Shown piece after piece: positions 23,568-31,356 of a stretch of DNA of 39,746 nucleotides. The stretch is from Streptomyces sp. NP160 (GTDB lineage Bacteria > Actinomycetota > Actinomycetes > Actinomycetales > Quadrisphaeraceae), in the NCBI RefSeq assembly GCF_006335115.1, contig NZ_VDMJ01000042.1, positions 1 to 39,746 on the forward strand, given 5' to 3'. The notes under the pieces are model-generated. The model was not told the DNA's origin and did no database searches. It saw only the letters and a list, made by a program, of their open reading frames with translations. Within the stretch, counting starts at the first letter, position 1. Each line of letters opens with the position of its first letter. The translations under genes and the position numbers were made by a program.

Positions 23568-23589
23568 GCGGTCGATGAGCGGTCGATGA
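23564..23589 (+). repeat. 11-bp tandem duplication making two overlapping micro-ORFs at a gene junction
   Basis: TGAGCGGTCGA is tandemly repeated (23565-23575, 23576-23586) and followed by TGAGCGAC. The HyuA-like stop (23565-23567) is overlapped by GTG 23564, which reads V-S-G-R-stop (23576-23578). That stop is overlapped by ATG 23575, which reads M-S-G-R-stop (23587-23589), and this is overlapped by the DUF917 start ATG 23586. No Shine-Dalgarno sequence is apparent. The arrangement could carry terminating ribosomes stepwise to the next gene. Confidence 0.6.
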
Positions 23590-24671
23590 GCGACGGCCAG
23601 CTCACCGCGGCAGACGTCCCGGCGCTCACCGCGGGCTCGATGCTCTACTCGCCGTCGCTGGCGCCCTCGAGCCTGGAAGCGACGGTCGCGTGGCTGACCG
23701 ACCTGCTCGAGCGCGGCGGGCCGCTGCGGCTCGTGCCGCCCCGGGCGCTGCCGCCGGAGGTCGGCTGCGCGGCGGTGTGTGTCATCGGCTCCGGGGCCGC
23801 GCTGGCCGACCTCCCGCCGACGGGTGACGAGTTCGTCAGCGCCGTGCGCGAGCTGGAGCGGTTGACCGGCCGGCCGGTCGCAGCGGTGCTGCCGTTGTCG
23901 GCGGCTACGGTGAGCGCGCTGGTGCCCGCCGCTGTGGCCTGCCAGCTGGGCGTGCCGCTGCTCGATGCCGACGGGATGGGACGCACCTTCGCCCTCATCC
24001 ACCACACCGCGATGCACCTGGCGGGTCTTCCGGTGACACCGCTGGTCGTCGCCGGCACCACGGGGGAGAGCATCAGCCTGCGGGTGCCGGACGCCTGGCG
24101 CGCCGACGCGCTGCTGCGCTCCGGCATCGACGCCCTGGGCGGGTGGGGTGCCCTGGCCGCCTACCCGAGCACCGCTGGGGAGCTCGCCACCGCCAGCCTG
24201 CTCGGCACCGTGAGCCGGCTGGTCGAGGCCGGTCGGGTGCTGCTCGGCTCGCGGGACCCGGACACCGTGGTGGCGCGCCTGGCCGCGGTCAACGGGTGCC
24301 GCCGCGTGGGCAGGGGCCGCATCGTGGCGCTGGAGCACCTCTCCCGGCCGACCGACGCGACGATCCCCACGCACCCCAGCAGCGTCGTCGTGGAGCAGGT
24401 CGGCCCCGACCACCGCCAGCTGCGGCTGGAGCTGCGCAGCGAGGTCGTGGCCGTCTTCAGCGACGGCTCCCTCACCGCGGCGGCCCCCGACCTCATCAGC
24501 CTCCTCGACGTGGAGCGGGGGGTCATCGCTCCGCTCGACAGCCTGTGGCCGGGCGACCTCGTCGACGTCCTGGTCATCCCCGCCCACCCCGTCTGGTACT
24601 CCGCGGAGGCGCTCTCCATGGTCGGTCCGGTCTCGCACGGCATCCCCCTCGACCACCCCCGCCGCCGGTGA
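23586..24671 (+). CDS. DUF917-like protein
   Basis: A 361-residue protein, the usual DUF917 length. The clearest family block is VPLLDADGMGRTFALIHHTAMHLAGLPVTPLVVAG (residues about 120-155), matching the conserved D-a-D-g-m-G-R region. The C-terminal part (VPDLISLLDVERGVIAPLDSLWPGDLVDVLVIPAHPVWYS) also fits. The glycine-rich G-t-G-G-G-G segment expected near the N-terminus is replaced by LTAGSMLYSPSLAPSS. DUF917 proteins are often encoded next to hydantoinase-A-like proteins and PucR regulators, but their activity is unknown to me. The start is placed at ATG 23586, in frame with the family fold. Confidence 0.72.
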   Translation: MSDGQLTAADVPALTAGSMLYSPSLAPSSLEATVAWLTDLLERGGPLRLVPPRALPPEVGCAAVCVIGSGAALADLPPTGDEFVSAVRELERLTGRPVAAVLPLSAATVSALVPAAVACQLGVPLLDADGMGRTFALIHHTAMHLAGLPVTPLVVAGTTGESISLRVPDAWRADALLRSGIDALGGWGALAAYPSTAGELATASLLGTVSRLVEAGRVLLGSRDPDTVVARLAAVNGCRRVGRGRIVALEHLSRPTDATIPTHPSSVVVEQVGPDHRQLRLELRSEVVAVFSDGSLTAAAPDLISLLDVERGVIAPLDSLWPGDLVDVLVIPAHPVWYSAEALSMVGPVSHGIPLDHPRRR

Positions 24672-24694
24672 GCGAGCCGGTGAGCAGCCGATGA
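24668..24694 (+). repeat. Second repeat-built junction with a micro-ORF before pucR
   Basis: TGAGCGAGCCGG (24669-24680), TGAGCAGCCGA (24681-24691) and TGAGCAGGGTG form near-repeats. GTG 24668 overlaps the DUF917 stop (24669-24671) and reads through GTG 24680 to a TGA at 24692-24694, eight sense codons in all. That TGA overlaps the pucR start ATG 24691. This is the same design as the junction at 23564-23589. Confidence 0.55.
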
Positions 24695-26271
24695 GCAGGG
24701 TGACGGCGCCGCTGGCGCTGGCCGAGCTGGTCCGGGTCGACCCCCTCGCCCGAGGCGAGGTGGCGGTCCTGCCCGACCCCGCCCAGCGGGTGCTGGGCGT
24801 GGAGCTGGCCGAGACCTTCGACAGGCTGGCGCGGACGCCGGCGCACAGCCTCGTGGTGCTGCACGCGGGCGCGGCCACAGGCGGCTGGTCGCTGGCTGCG
24901 GCGCTGCACGTCGCGTGGGAGCGGGGTGCCGCCGGGGTGGTGGTGCCCCGGGCGGCGATGAGCGGTGCGAGCGCCCTGCTGGCCCGCCGGCTGGGCACGG
25001 CGCTGGTGGTGGTCGACGACGACGCCGTCGACGTCGCCCTGGAGCTCGCCGCGCGCACCGCGGCCCCGGAGTCGGCGAGGGCGCTGCGGGTGGCCCGGTG
25101 CGCGGAGGAGCTGGCGGAGCAGTCGACGGTGCGCGGCGTGCTGGGAGTGCTCAACGCCGAGCTGGCCCCCGGCGTGGTCGCCCTGGTCACTGGCACCTCC
25201 GTGCTCGCCGGCCGCGCAGCCGCGGTGCAGCAGCGGGAGGGCTACCGCGAGGTGCGGATGGCGGTGAACGGACCGGGCGGGCGCGCCCGGGCGTCGCTGG
25301 TGGCCTCGCTGCCCGAAGCCGCTTCCGCGGTGGCGGCCGACGTCGAGGCGCGCAGCGCCGAGTCCGTGCTGCGCCTGGCGAGGCTGCCGCTGCTGGCGGC
25401 GTGGGCGCAGCGCCGCCTGGACACCTCCGCGCAGGCGGAGGCCGAGCGCGCGGCGTTCGCGGTGCTGCGCGCCGCAGCCCGACCCGCGGCCGGTGGCTCG
25501 AGCCCCGCACCCGGCGAGCTGGACGCAGCTGCCGGTCCCGCCGGTCGTGACGCGGCGGGCGAGGCGCCCAGCTGGAGCGCCGAGCTGGGGTGGAGGGTCG
25601 AGGGCGTCAACCGCGCCGTGCGCCTGGAGCGGGCGGGCGCCCGCGAGGACGACGACGAGCCCGCGGCCGAGCTGACGCAGCTCCTGCGCGCCCAGTGGTC
25701 CCGCCTGCGGCCGGGGTGGCCGCTGGTGCCCCACGAGGGCGGGTGGGTCTCCTGGCAGAACACGCCCGATGAACCCGCGCCGGCCGCCGGCCGCCGCTCC
25801 TCCGCCGGGGTGGAGCAGCTCCTGGCGGACCACGGCCTGGTGATGGGCGTCGGTGCGGGCCACCGCGGCACCGCCGGGCTGGTGCGCTCGGTGGAGGAGG
25901 CCCGCCTGGCCACCCGCGCCGGCAGCAGTGACGGCGGACGCGTGACCTGGTTCGAGGACGTCGGCGTCCGCGCTGTGCTCGCCCAGGTCTCCGCGCCCGC
26001 GGTCGCCGACGTCGCCGCGCTCGCCCTGCCCCAGCTCGCCGCCGCGCGCGACCGCCTCGTGCTCGCCGAGACGGTCGCGGCGGTGCTCGACCACGGCGGC
26101 TCGCTGGTGGCGGCGTCCGCCGAGCTGGGCGTCCACCGCAACACGGTGCTCGCCCGCACCGCCCGCGCGCGGGAGCTGGGCCTGGCCCTGGACGACCCGG
26201 CCCAGCGGCTGCCGCTGCACGTGGCCTGCCACGGGCTGGTGCGCGCGTGGCGGACCACGGGCAGCGGCTGA
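24691..26271 (+). CDS. PucR-type transcriptional regulator
   Basis: A 526-residue regulator. The C-terminus carries the PucR/CdaR helix-turn-helix (LAETVAAVLDHGGSLVAASAELGVHRNTVLARTARARELGL, about residues 450-490). Before it is a GGDEF-like/PucR middle region (MGVGAGHRGTAGLVRSVEEARLATRAG). The N-terminal half resembles the PucR purine-catabolism-type sensor domain but is divergent. PucR proteins activate purine, allantoin and hydantoin catabolic genes in response to pathway intermediates. It is the last gene of the rightward block and lies between the two hydantoinase operons, so it is the best candidate controller of both (inference). Confidence 0.82.
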   Translation: MSRVTAPLALAELVRVDPLARGEVAVLPDPAQRVLGVELAETFDRLARTPAHSLVVLHAGAATGGWSLAAALHVAWERGAAGVVVPRAAMSGASALLARRLGTALVVVDDDAVDVALELAARTAAPESARALRVARCAEELAEQSTVRGVLGVLNAELAPGVVALVTGTSVLAGRAAAVQQREGYREVRMAVNGPGGRARASLVASLPEAASAVAADVEARSAESVLRLARLPLLAAWAQRRLDTSAQAEAERAAFAVLRAAARPAAGGSSPAPGELDAAAGPAGRDAAGEAPSWSAELGWRVEGVNRAVRLERAGAREDDDEPAAELTQLLRAQWSRLRPGWPLVPHEGGWVSWQNTPDEPAPAAGRRSSAGVEQLLADHGLVMGVGAGHRGTAGLVRSVEEARLATRAGSSDGGRVTWFEDVGVRAVLAQVSAPAVADVAALALPQLAAARDRLVLAETVAAVLDHGGSLVAASAELGVHRNTVLARTARARELGLALDDPAQRLPLHVACHGLVRAWRTTGSG

Positions 26272-26274
26272 GCC

Positions 26275-26301
26275 GCCGGCCGGCTGGTCAGGCCGGCCGG
26301 C
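26275..26301. terminator. 10-bp GC hairpin between convergent pucR and hyuB2
   Basis: GCCGGCCGGC at 26275-26284 and again at 26292-26301 (self-complementary sequence) pair around the 7-nt loop TGGTCAG. It lies in the 32-nt convergent gap after the pucR stop and before the hyuB2 stop, so it can terminate both transcripts. Confidence 0.6.
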
Positions 26302-26303
26302 CG

Positions 26304-28076
26304 TCAGGCGGTCGTCTCGACGCCGTACTGGTCGCGCGCGCCGGCCGGGGTGAGGTGGCCGTCGAGCACGTCGTCGCGGACCCGCTGGGGGTCGCGCTCC
26401 GCGGCCGGGCCGTAGCCGCCCCCGCCGCCGGTGGAGCACCGCAGGACGTCGCCGGCGCGCAGGCGCATGCCGTTGGCCTTGAGGACCCGCCGCTCGTCGG
26501 CGCGGCCGGGGTTGACGACGACGTCGGGGCCGACGGCGTCCTGGCCGCCGAACAACCCCCATGCGGGCTGCTGCGAGCGCTCGAACCACAGCGAGACCGT
26601 GCAGTCGGTGAGCATCTCGTACTCCCGCACCACGCCGTCACCACCGCGGAACCTGCCGGCGCCGCCGGAGTCGGGCCGCACCCGGTACTCGGTGATCCGC
26701 ATCGGGTAGCGCGTCTCGAGCACCTCCACCGGCAGGTCCTTCAGCGAGCCGTTGACGTTGTTGATGAGCGCCGTCTCCCCGTCGCTCCCCTCCCAGCCGC
26801 CCCAGCCGCCGACGGTCGCCTCGAGGGTCACGTAGTCGCGGCCGTTGCGCGGGTCGTTCCCGGCCGTCAGCACGATCATCGAGTCGCCGAAGGAGGCGCC
26901 CGCCACCCGGTCGGGCACGGCTGGGGCGAGGGCCTTGGCCACGAGGTCGATGAGCAGGCCGAGGTGGGAGAAGTACCACTGGCAGGCGGCGGGGGCGACG
27001 GCGCCGAGCACCGAGCCCCGGCGGACCTGGGTGGTCATGGTGCGGAAGCTGCCGCCGTTGCCGGGAAGGTCGGGGGAGACCAGGAGCTTGTAGCCGACCC
27101 GCAGAGCGGAGACCGCCTGCGCCACCCCGCAGTTCACCGGGCCGGTCTGCTGGTCGGCGGAGCCGGTGACGTCGAAGTCGATCGTCTCGCCGCGCACGGT
27201 GACGTCCAGGCGGATCGGCACGGGGACGTCGAGGGTGACGCCGTCGCTGTCGAGCACGCCCTCGGCGCTGTACACGCCGTCGGGGATCTCGGCGATCACT
27301 GCGCGCTCCAGCGCCTCGGTCTGGCGGAAGATCTCGTCGCGGGCTCCGAGGAGCACCTCCAGGCCGAAGCGCTCCACCACCTCCTGCAGGCGCTTCTCGC
27401 CCATGGTGATGCAGGCGACCATCGCCCTCATGTCGCCCAGCGTCGGGTAGGGGAAGCGGACGTTGGTGGAGATGACGTCGACCAGGCCCTCCTGCTCGAC
27501 CCCGCCGACGACGAGCCGCTGCGGCCCCAGGCGCAGACCCTCCTGGAAGATCGAGGTGGAGTCCATGGAGCCGCCCGGGTCCTTGGAGCCCACGTCGATC
27601 CAGTGGGCGCGGCTGGCGGTGAAGCCCACGAGCTGCTCGTCGTCCGTCGCCGCGCCCACGAAGACGGGTCCGAAGATCGTGACGTCGTTGAGGTGGGTGC
27701 CGCCGAGGTAGGAGTCGTTGAGGATCCACACGTCGCCCGGCCGCCACACCTCGCGCCCGAAGCGCTCCTCGGTGGCGAGGGTGCACGTCTCGAGGTTGCC
27801 CAGGAAGATCGGGAGCCCGGCCGACTGGCCCAGCACCTGGTGGTCGGCGTCGAGCAGCGCGACCACGCAGTCACCGCCCTCGTAGATGATCGGCGTGTAG
27901 GCGGAGCGGATCAGGGTGGCGTTCATGTCGTCCGCCGCGGCGTTGAGCGCGTTGCGGATGATCTCGACGGTGACCGGGTCGACGGGGGTGCCGGCGGGAG
28001 TGCTGGCGGTCGTGCTGGCGGTCGTGCTGGCGGTCGTGCTGGCGGTCGTGCTGGCGGTGGTGCTCGGCGTGCTCAT
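26304..28076 (-). CDS. Hydantoinase B / oxoprolinase family protein (HyuB2)
   Basis: A 590-residue hydantoinase-B subunit, the same length as HyuB1 but clearly divergent. Family blocks: NALNAAADDMNATLIRSAYTPIIYEGGDC, GDVWILNDSYLGGTHLNDVTIFGP, IDFDVTGSADQQTGPVN, and CSTGGGGGYGPAAERDP. The family fold begins at about residue 31 (VDPVTVEIIRNAL). Before it is a Ser/Thr/Ala tail encoded by five 12-bp repeats. The ATG 28076 overlaps the hyuA2 stop by 4 nt. With HyuA2 it should form a second ATP-dependent cyclic-amide hydrolase with a related or successive substrate. Confidence 0.88.
   Translation of the reverse strand: MSTPSTTASTTASTTASTTASTTASTPAGTPVDPVTVEIIRNALNAAADDMNATLIRSAYTPIIYEGGDCVVALLDADHQVLGQSAGLPIFLGNLETCTLATEERFGREVWRPGDVWILNDSYLGGTHLNDVTIFGPVFVGAATDDEQLVGFTASRAHWIDVGSKDPGGSMDSTSIFQEGLRLGPQRLVVGGVEQEGLVDVISTNVRFPYPTLGDMRAMVACITMGEKRLQEVVERFGLEVLLGARDEIFRQTEALERAVIAEIPDGVYSAEGVLDSDGVTLDVPVPIRLDVTVRGETIDFDVTGSADQQTGPVNCGVAQAVSALRVGYKLLVSPDLPGNGGSFRTMTTQVRRGSVLGAVAPAACQWYFSHLGLLIDLVAKALAPAVPDRVAGASFGDSMIVLTAGNDPRNGRDYVTLEATVGGWGGWEGSDGETALINNVNGSLKDLPVEVLETRYPMRITEYRVRPDSGGAGRFRGGDGVVREYEMLTDCTVSLWFERSQQPAWGLFGGQDAVGPDVVVNPGRADERRVLKANGMRLRAGDVLRCSTGGGGGYGPAAERDPQRVRDDVLDGHLTPAGARDQYGVETTA
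28000..28059. repeat. 12-bp tandem repeat at the 5' end of hyuB2
   Basis: GTGCTGGCGGTC is repeated four times exactly (28000-28047), plus a fifth copy differing in the last base (28048-28059). Read on the minus strand it encodes repeated Thr-Thr-Ala-Ser, starting a few codons after the hyuB2 ATG. Copy-number change would be in frame. Confidence 0.95.
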
Positions 28077-30139
28077 GCGCTGGCCTCCTGCTGGCGGATG
28101 ACGAGGGTGCCGTCGTCGTCGACGGTGACGGTGTGCGCCGGGGGCACCACCGTGGTGGCGGTCCCCTCCAGCACCACGGCGGGACCGGAGAAGGCGTGCC
28201 CGGCGAGCAGCTCGTCGCGGTGGACGACGAGCGCGTCGTGCTCCGCGCCCGCGAACACCACGCGGCGGGTGCCGCTCGCGAAGCCGTCGCTCTCGGCCCG
28301 CGGGTGGGGCCGGCGCGGCGGGGCGCCGAGGTCGCCGGTGGCCGTGGTCCGCAGGGTCACCAGCTCGATCGGGGCGCCGGGGTTGGCGTGCCCGTACCGC
28401 GCCTGGTGGGCGGCGGTGAAGCGCTCGGCGATGCGGGTGGTGAAGCCGGCCTCCAGCGGCTCGTCGGCACCGGTGATCGGCACGGTGAGGGTGAACTCCT
28501 GCGCCTCGTAGCGGACGTCGACGGCGTGCGCGACGCTGCGCTCGGCCTCGGGCACCCCCTCGGCGGCGAGGTCGTCGAGCCCCTGCAGCTCCAGGCGGGC
28601 CAGCGCGGCCCGCACCTGCTCGCCGTCGACGTCGGCGTCCAGGCGGTAGTGCGGCTCGGTGTAGTCGCGCCGGATCTTGGTGTGCAGCATCCCCCACGCC
28701 GAGAACGCGCCCGGGAGCCGCGGGACGAGCACCTCGGGGATCCCCAGCTCGTCCGCGAGGAACACCGCGTGCATCGGGCCGGCGCCGCCGAAGGCGACCA
28801 GCGAGGAGGCGCGCGGGTCGATGCCCCGGGCGACGGTGATGGTGCGGATCGCCTGCGCCATGGTGGCGTTCGCGACGTCGCAGATCCCCTCGGCCATCGC
28901 CTGCGCGCTGAGCCCGAACCGCTCGCCGAGCGCCCCGACGGCGCTCTCGGCGGCCGCGGTGTCGAGCGTCATCTGGCCCCCGGCGAAGCCCTCGGGGTCG
29001 ATGCGCCCCAGTACGAGGTTCGCGTCGGTGACCGTCGGCTCGGTGCCGCCGCGGCCGTAGCAGACCGGTCCCGGGCGGGCCCCCGCAGATCGCGGCCCGA
29101 CGCGCAGGCCGCCCGCCTCGCTCCAGGCCACCGACCCGCCGCCGGCGCCGACCGTGTGGATGTTGACGATGCTCATGAGCATCGGCAGGCCCTCGAGCTC
29201 GGCCTCGGCGGTGACGTCGGGCTCGCCGTCGACCACGAGCGAGACGTCGAAGGACGTGCCGCCCATGTCGACGCCGATGAGGTCGGGCCGTCCGCTGCGC
29301 GCCGACAGCTCGGCGCACGCGATCGCCCCGCCCACCGGTCCGGACAGCAGCGTCTGCAGCGGCCGATCCTGCGCGGAGGCCGCGGTGACGATGCCGCCGG
29401 AGGACTGCATGACGTGCAGCGGCACCTCGAGGCCGTCGTCGTCGAGGCGCCGCTCCAGGCGCTGAAGGTAGCGGCGCACGACCGGGCCCGTGTAGGCCTC
29501 GACCACCGCCGAGGAGGTGCGCTCGTACTCGCGCCACTCCTTCGCCGCCTCGTGCGACAGCGACACGGACACGTCGGGGCCGAGCTCCTCGCGCAGCACC
29601 TCCCGGGCGCGCAGCTCGTGGGCCGGGTTGGCGTAGGAGAAGAGGAGCGCGACGGCGACGGCCCCGTGGCCCTCGTCGCGGACCCGCTTGGCGGCGGCGC
29701 GCACGGCGTCCTCGTCCAGCGGCGCGAGCTCGCTGCCGTCGGCGGCGATCCGGCCGCCGACACCGACGACGTCGCGCCGCGGCACCAGCGGAGCGGGCTT
29801 GCGGTAGTGCAGGTCGTACAGCCGGCGCCGGGTGCCGCGGGCGATGTGGTAGCTGTCCTCGACGCCCGCGGAGGCCAGGAGGAGCACGGGCACGCCGCGC
29901 CGCTCGAGGAAGGCGTTGAGCCCCTGGGTGGTCCCGTGCACGAGGAACGAGATCTCCGCCGGGGAGGCCACGACGGCGCCCAGGCCGGCCAGGACCCCGT
30001 CGGACAGGTCCGCCGGGGTGGTGGACGCCTTCGTCGCGGTCACCGCGCCGGTGGTCTCGTCGTAGTGGACGACGTCGGTGAAGGTCCCGCCGATGTCCAT
30101 GCTGACCCGGGCTCGCCCCGGGTGCGCGTGCTCGGGCAT
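28073..30139 (-). CDS. Hydantoinase A / oxoprolinase family protein (HyuA2)
   Basis: A 688-residue hydantoinase A subunit with intact motifs: D15-I-G-G-T-F-T-D22, HGTTQGLNAFLERRG, FSYANPAHELRAREVL, SHEAAKEWREYERTSSAVVEAY, VDMGGTSFDVSLV and FGGAGPMHAVFLADELGI. It is roughly 40% identical by eye to HyuA1, so the two pairs are old paralogues rather than a recent duplication. ATG 30139 has GAGGAG 7 nt upstream. It is divergent from the ketimine-reductase-like gene and leads a two-gene operon with hyuB2. Confidence 0.9.
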   Translation of the reverse strand: MPEHAHPGRARVSMDIGGTFTDVVHYDETTGAVTATKASTTPADLSDGVLAGLGAVVASPAEISFLVHGTTQGLNAFLERRGVPVLLLASAGVEDSYHIARGTRRRLYDLHYRKPAPLVPRRDVVGVGGRIAADGSELAPLDEDAVRAAAKRVRDEGHGAVAVALLFSYANPAHELRAREVLREELGPDVSVSLSHEAAKEWREYERTSSAVVEAYTGPVVRRYLQRLERRLDDDGLEVPLHVMQSSGGIVTAASAQDRPLQTLLSGPVGGAIACAELSARSGRPDLIGVDMGGTSFDVSLVVDGEPDVTAEAELEGLPMLMSIVNIHTVGAGGGSVAWSEAGGLRVGPRSAGARPGPVCYGRGGTEPTVTDANLVLGRIDPEGFAGGQMTLDTAAAESAVGALGERFGLSAQAMAEGICDVANATMAQAIRTITVARGIDPRASSLVAFGGAGPMHAVFLADELGIPEVLVPRLPGAFSAWGMLHTKIRRDYTEPHYRLDADVDGEQVRAALARLELQGLDDLAAEGVPEAERSVAHAVDVRYEAQEFTLTVPITGADEPLEAGFTTRIAERFTAAHQARYGHANPGAPIELVTLRTTATGDLGAPPRRPHPRAESDGFASGTRRVVFAGAEHDALVVHRDELLAGHAFSGPAVVLEGTATTVVPPAHTVTVDDDGTLVIRQQEASA

Positions 30140-30164
30140 GCGCTGCTCCTCGTCGTGCAGGTCG

Positions 30165-30192
30165 CCGGTCCCGCGGCCGTCTCCAGGACCGG
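30165..30192. promoter_or_regulatory. 7-bp inverted repeat upstream of hyuA2, possible operator
   Basis: CCGGTCC (30165-30171) and GGACCGG (30186-30192) are complementary, with arm centres 21 bp apart (two helical turns). They lie 25-53 nt upstream of the hyuA2 start, in the 185-nt divergent region shared with the ketimine-reductase-like gene. I see no other gene or motif in this gap. Speculative. Confidence 0.3.
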
Positions 30193-30324
30193 TCTGGTGG
30201 TGCGGGAACGTACGGCGGCGGCGGGGTGATCTCGTGTGCTGCGCGCCCGGACCCGGCACCGCCTCCCGGGCGGACAGCACAGCGACGACAGCGGTGCTCC
30301 GCACCTGTGCCAGGCTCGCGCGCC

Positions 30325-31311
30325 GTGACCTCCGCAGCGCTGCCCCACCACGACGCCGACCGCGTGCTGGGCTCCGTCGGCCCCCGCCGGGCCACCGACC
30401 TGCTGCGCGAGGCGCTGCTCGCCGGGCTCGATCCCGCGGCCGCCCCGCCCCGCACGAGCACCGCCCTCGGCAGCGGCGAGCTGCTCACGATGCCCGCGGC
30501 GGTGGGCGACCGGGCGGGGGTGAAGCTGGCGTTCGTCGTCCCGGGCAACGCCGCGCTCGGGTTGCCCCGCATCACGGGCGTCTACGTCCTCCTCGACGCG
30601 TCGACGCTCGTGCCTCTGGCCACGCTCGACGGTCCGTCGCTCACGCGGTCGCGCACCCCTGCGACGTCGTTGCTCGCCGTGCAGTCCGTGCTGGCCGGCC
30701 GGCCCGGCGGGCCGCTGCGGGCCGTCGTCGTCGGCAGCGGGGTCCAGGCGCAGGGGCACGCCGCCGCGCTGATGGCGTCGCTGGGGCCGGGGACGCCGGT
30801 GGACCGACCGGTGGGTCGTCTCGACGTGCTCGTCCGCGACCCCACCCGCGTCAGGGAGCCCGCGCGCTCCGCGCTGGTCTGCGACGTGGGCGGCGGTCTG
30901 CAGGCCCTCGGCTCCCCGGACGCACGGGACGCGCTGGCGGCGGCCGACGTCGTGGTGTGCGCCACGTCGGCGGGGGAGCCGCTGTTCGACTCCCGGGTGC
31001 TGCGCGACGACGTCGTCGTCGCCGCCGTCGGGTCCCACGAGCCGGACCGGCGCGAGCTGGACGCAGCGCTGCTGGCCCGTGCGACGGTCGTGGTGGAGGA
31101 CCCCGTCACGGCGCTGCGCGAGGCCGGCGACGTCGTCATGGCGATCGCGGAGGGCGCGCTCGGGGAGGGCGACCTGCTGCCCCTGGCCGACCTCGTGACC
31201 GGTCGGGCGCCCGTCCCGTCCGGAGCGGTGGTGTTCAAGGGCACGGGGATGGCGTGGCAGGACCTCGTGGTCGCCTCCGCCGTCCACGACGCGGTCACGT
31301 CGTCGCGCTGA
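30325..31311 (+). CDS. Ornithine cyclodeaminase / mu-crystallin family protein, possible pyrroline-2-carboxylate (ketimine) reductase
   Basis: A 328-residue OCD-family protein. Substrate-binding Lys is in AGVKLAFVVPGN and Arg in LTRSRTPATSLLA; the NAD-binding motif is VVVGSGVQAQGHAAAL and the late catalytic Asp lies in VGSHEPDRRELDAALL. The family includes ornithine cyclodeaminase and ketimine reductases that turn 1-pyrroline-2-carboxylate into L-proline. The segment LGLPRITGVYVLLDA is more like the reductase group. Next to putA and downstream of hydroxyproline genes, a reductase feeding proline into PutA is attractive, but this is inference. GTG 30325 is chosen by family alignment; CAGGCT 8 nt before it may be a leaderless -10. 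Confidence 0.8.
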   Translation: MTSAALPHHDADRVLGSVGPRRATDLLREALLAGLDPAAAPPRTSTALGSGELLTMPAAVGDRAGVKLAFVVPGNAALGLPRITGVYVLLDASTLVPLATLDGPSLTRSRTPATSLLAVQSVLAGRPGGPLRAVVVGSGVQAQGHAAALMASLGPGTPVDRPVGRLDVLVRDPTRVREPARSALVCDVGGGLQALGSPDARDALAAADVVVCATSAGEPLFDSRVLRDDVVVAAVGSHEPDRRELDAALLARATVVVEDPVTALREAGDVVMAIAEGALGEGDLLPLADLVTGRAPVPSGAVVFKGTGMAWQDLVVASAVHDAVTSSR

Positions 31312-31356
31312 CCGCAGCCCCCCTCTGCTCCTCGACCGTCACGGGTGGGCAGGGTG

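Noticed and set aside
22158-25196. A 1012-codon open frame on the minus strand opposite the HyuA-like, DUF917 and pucR genes
   Set aside because: It has Arg/Ala/Gly/Pro-rich composition without family motifs and is explained by high GC, while the plus-strand frames carry recognisable domains.
12487-30139. Acetone carboxylase or pure 5-oxoprolinase assignment for the HyuAB pairs
   Set aside because: No acetone-carboxylase gamma subunit is present, and nothing in the sequence singles out 5-oxoproline; only the family can be stated.
28073-30139. Recent duplication of hyuA1-hyuB1 to give hyuA2-hyuB2
   Set aside because: The two pairs differ at most positions outside the family motifs (roughly 40% identity by eye), so they are old paralogues or separately acquired.
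28077-30575. Upstream extension of the hyuB2 frame by 833 codons through the hyuA2 region
   Set aside because: The extension is a low-complexity Arg/Ala shadow of hyuA2; the ATG at 28076 overlaps the hyuA2 stop and precedes the true HyuB fold.
31312-31356. Terminator hairpin between the OCD-family gene and the LysR gene
   Set aside because: Only loose C-run/G-run complementarity (CCCCCCT with AGGGGGAG) is visible, with no compact stem; I cannot support it.
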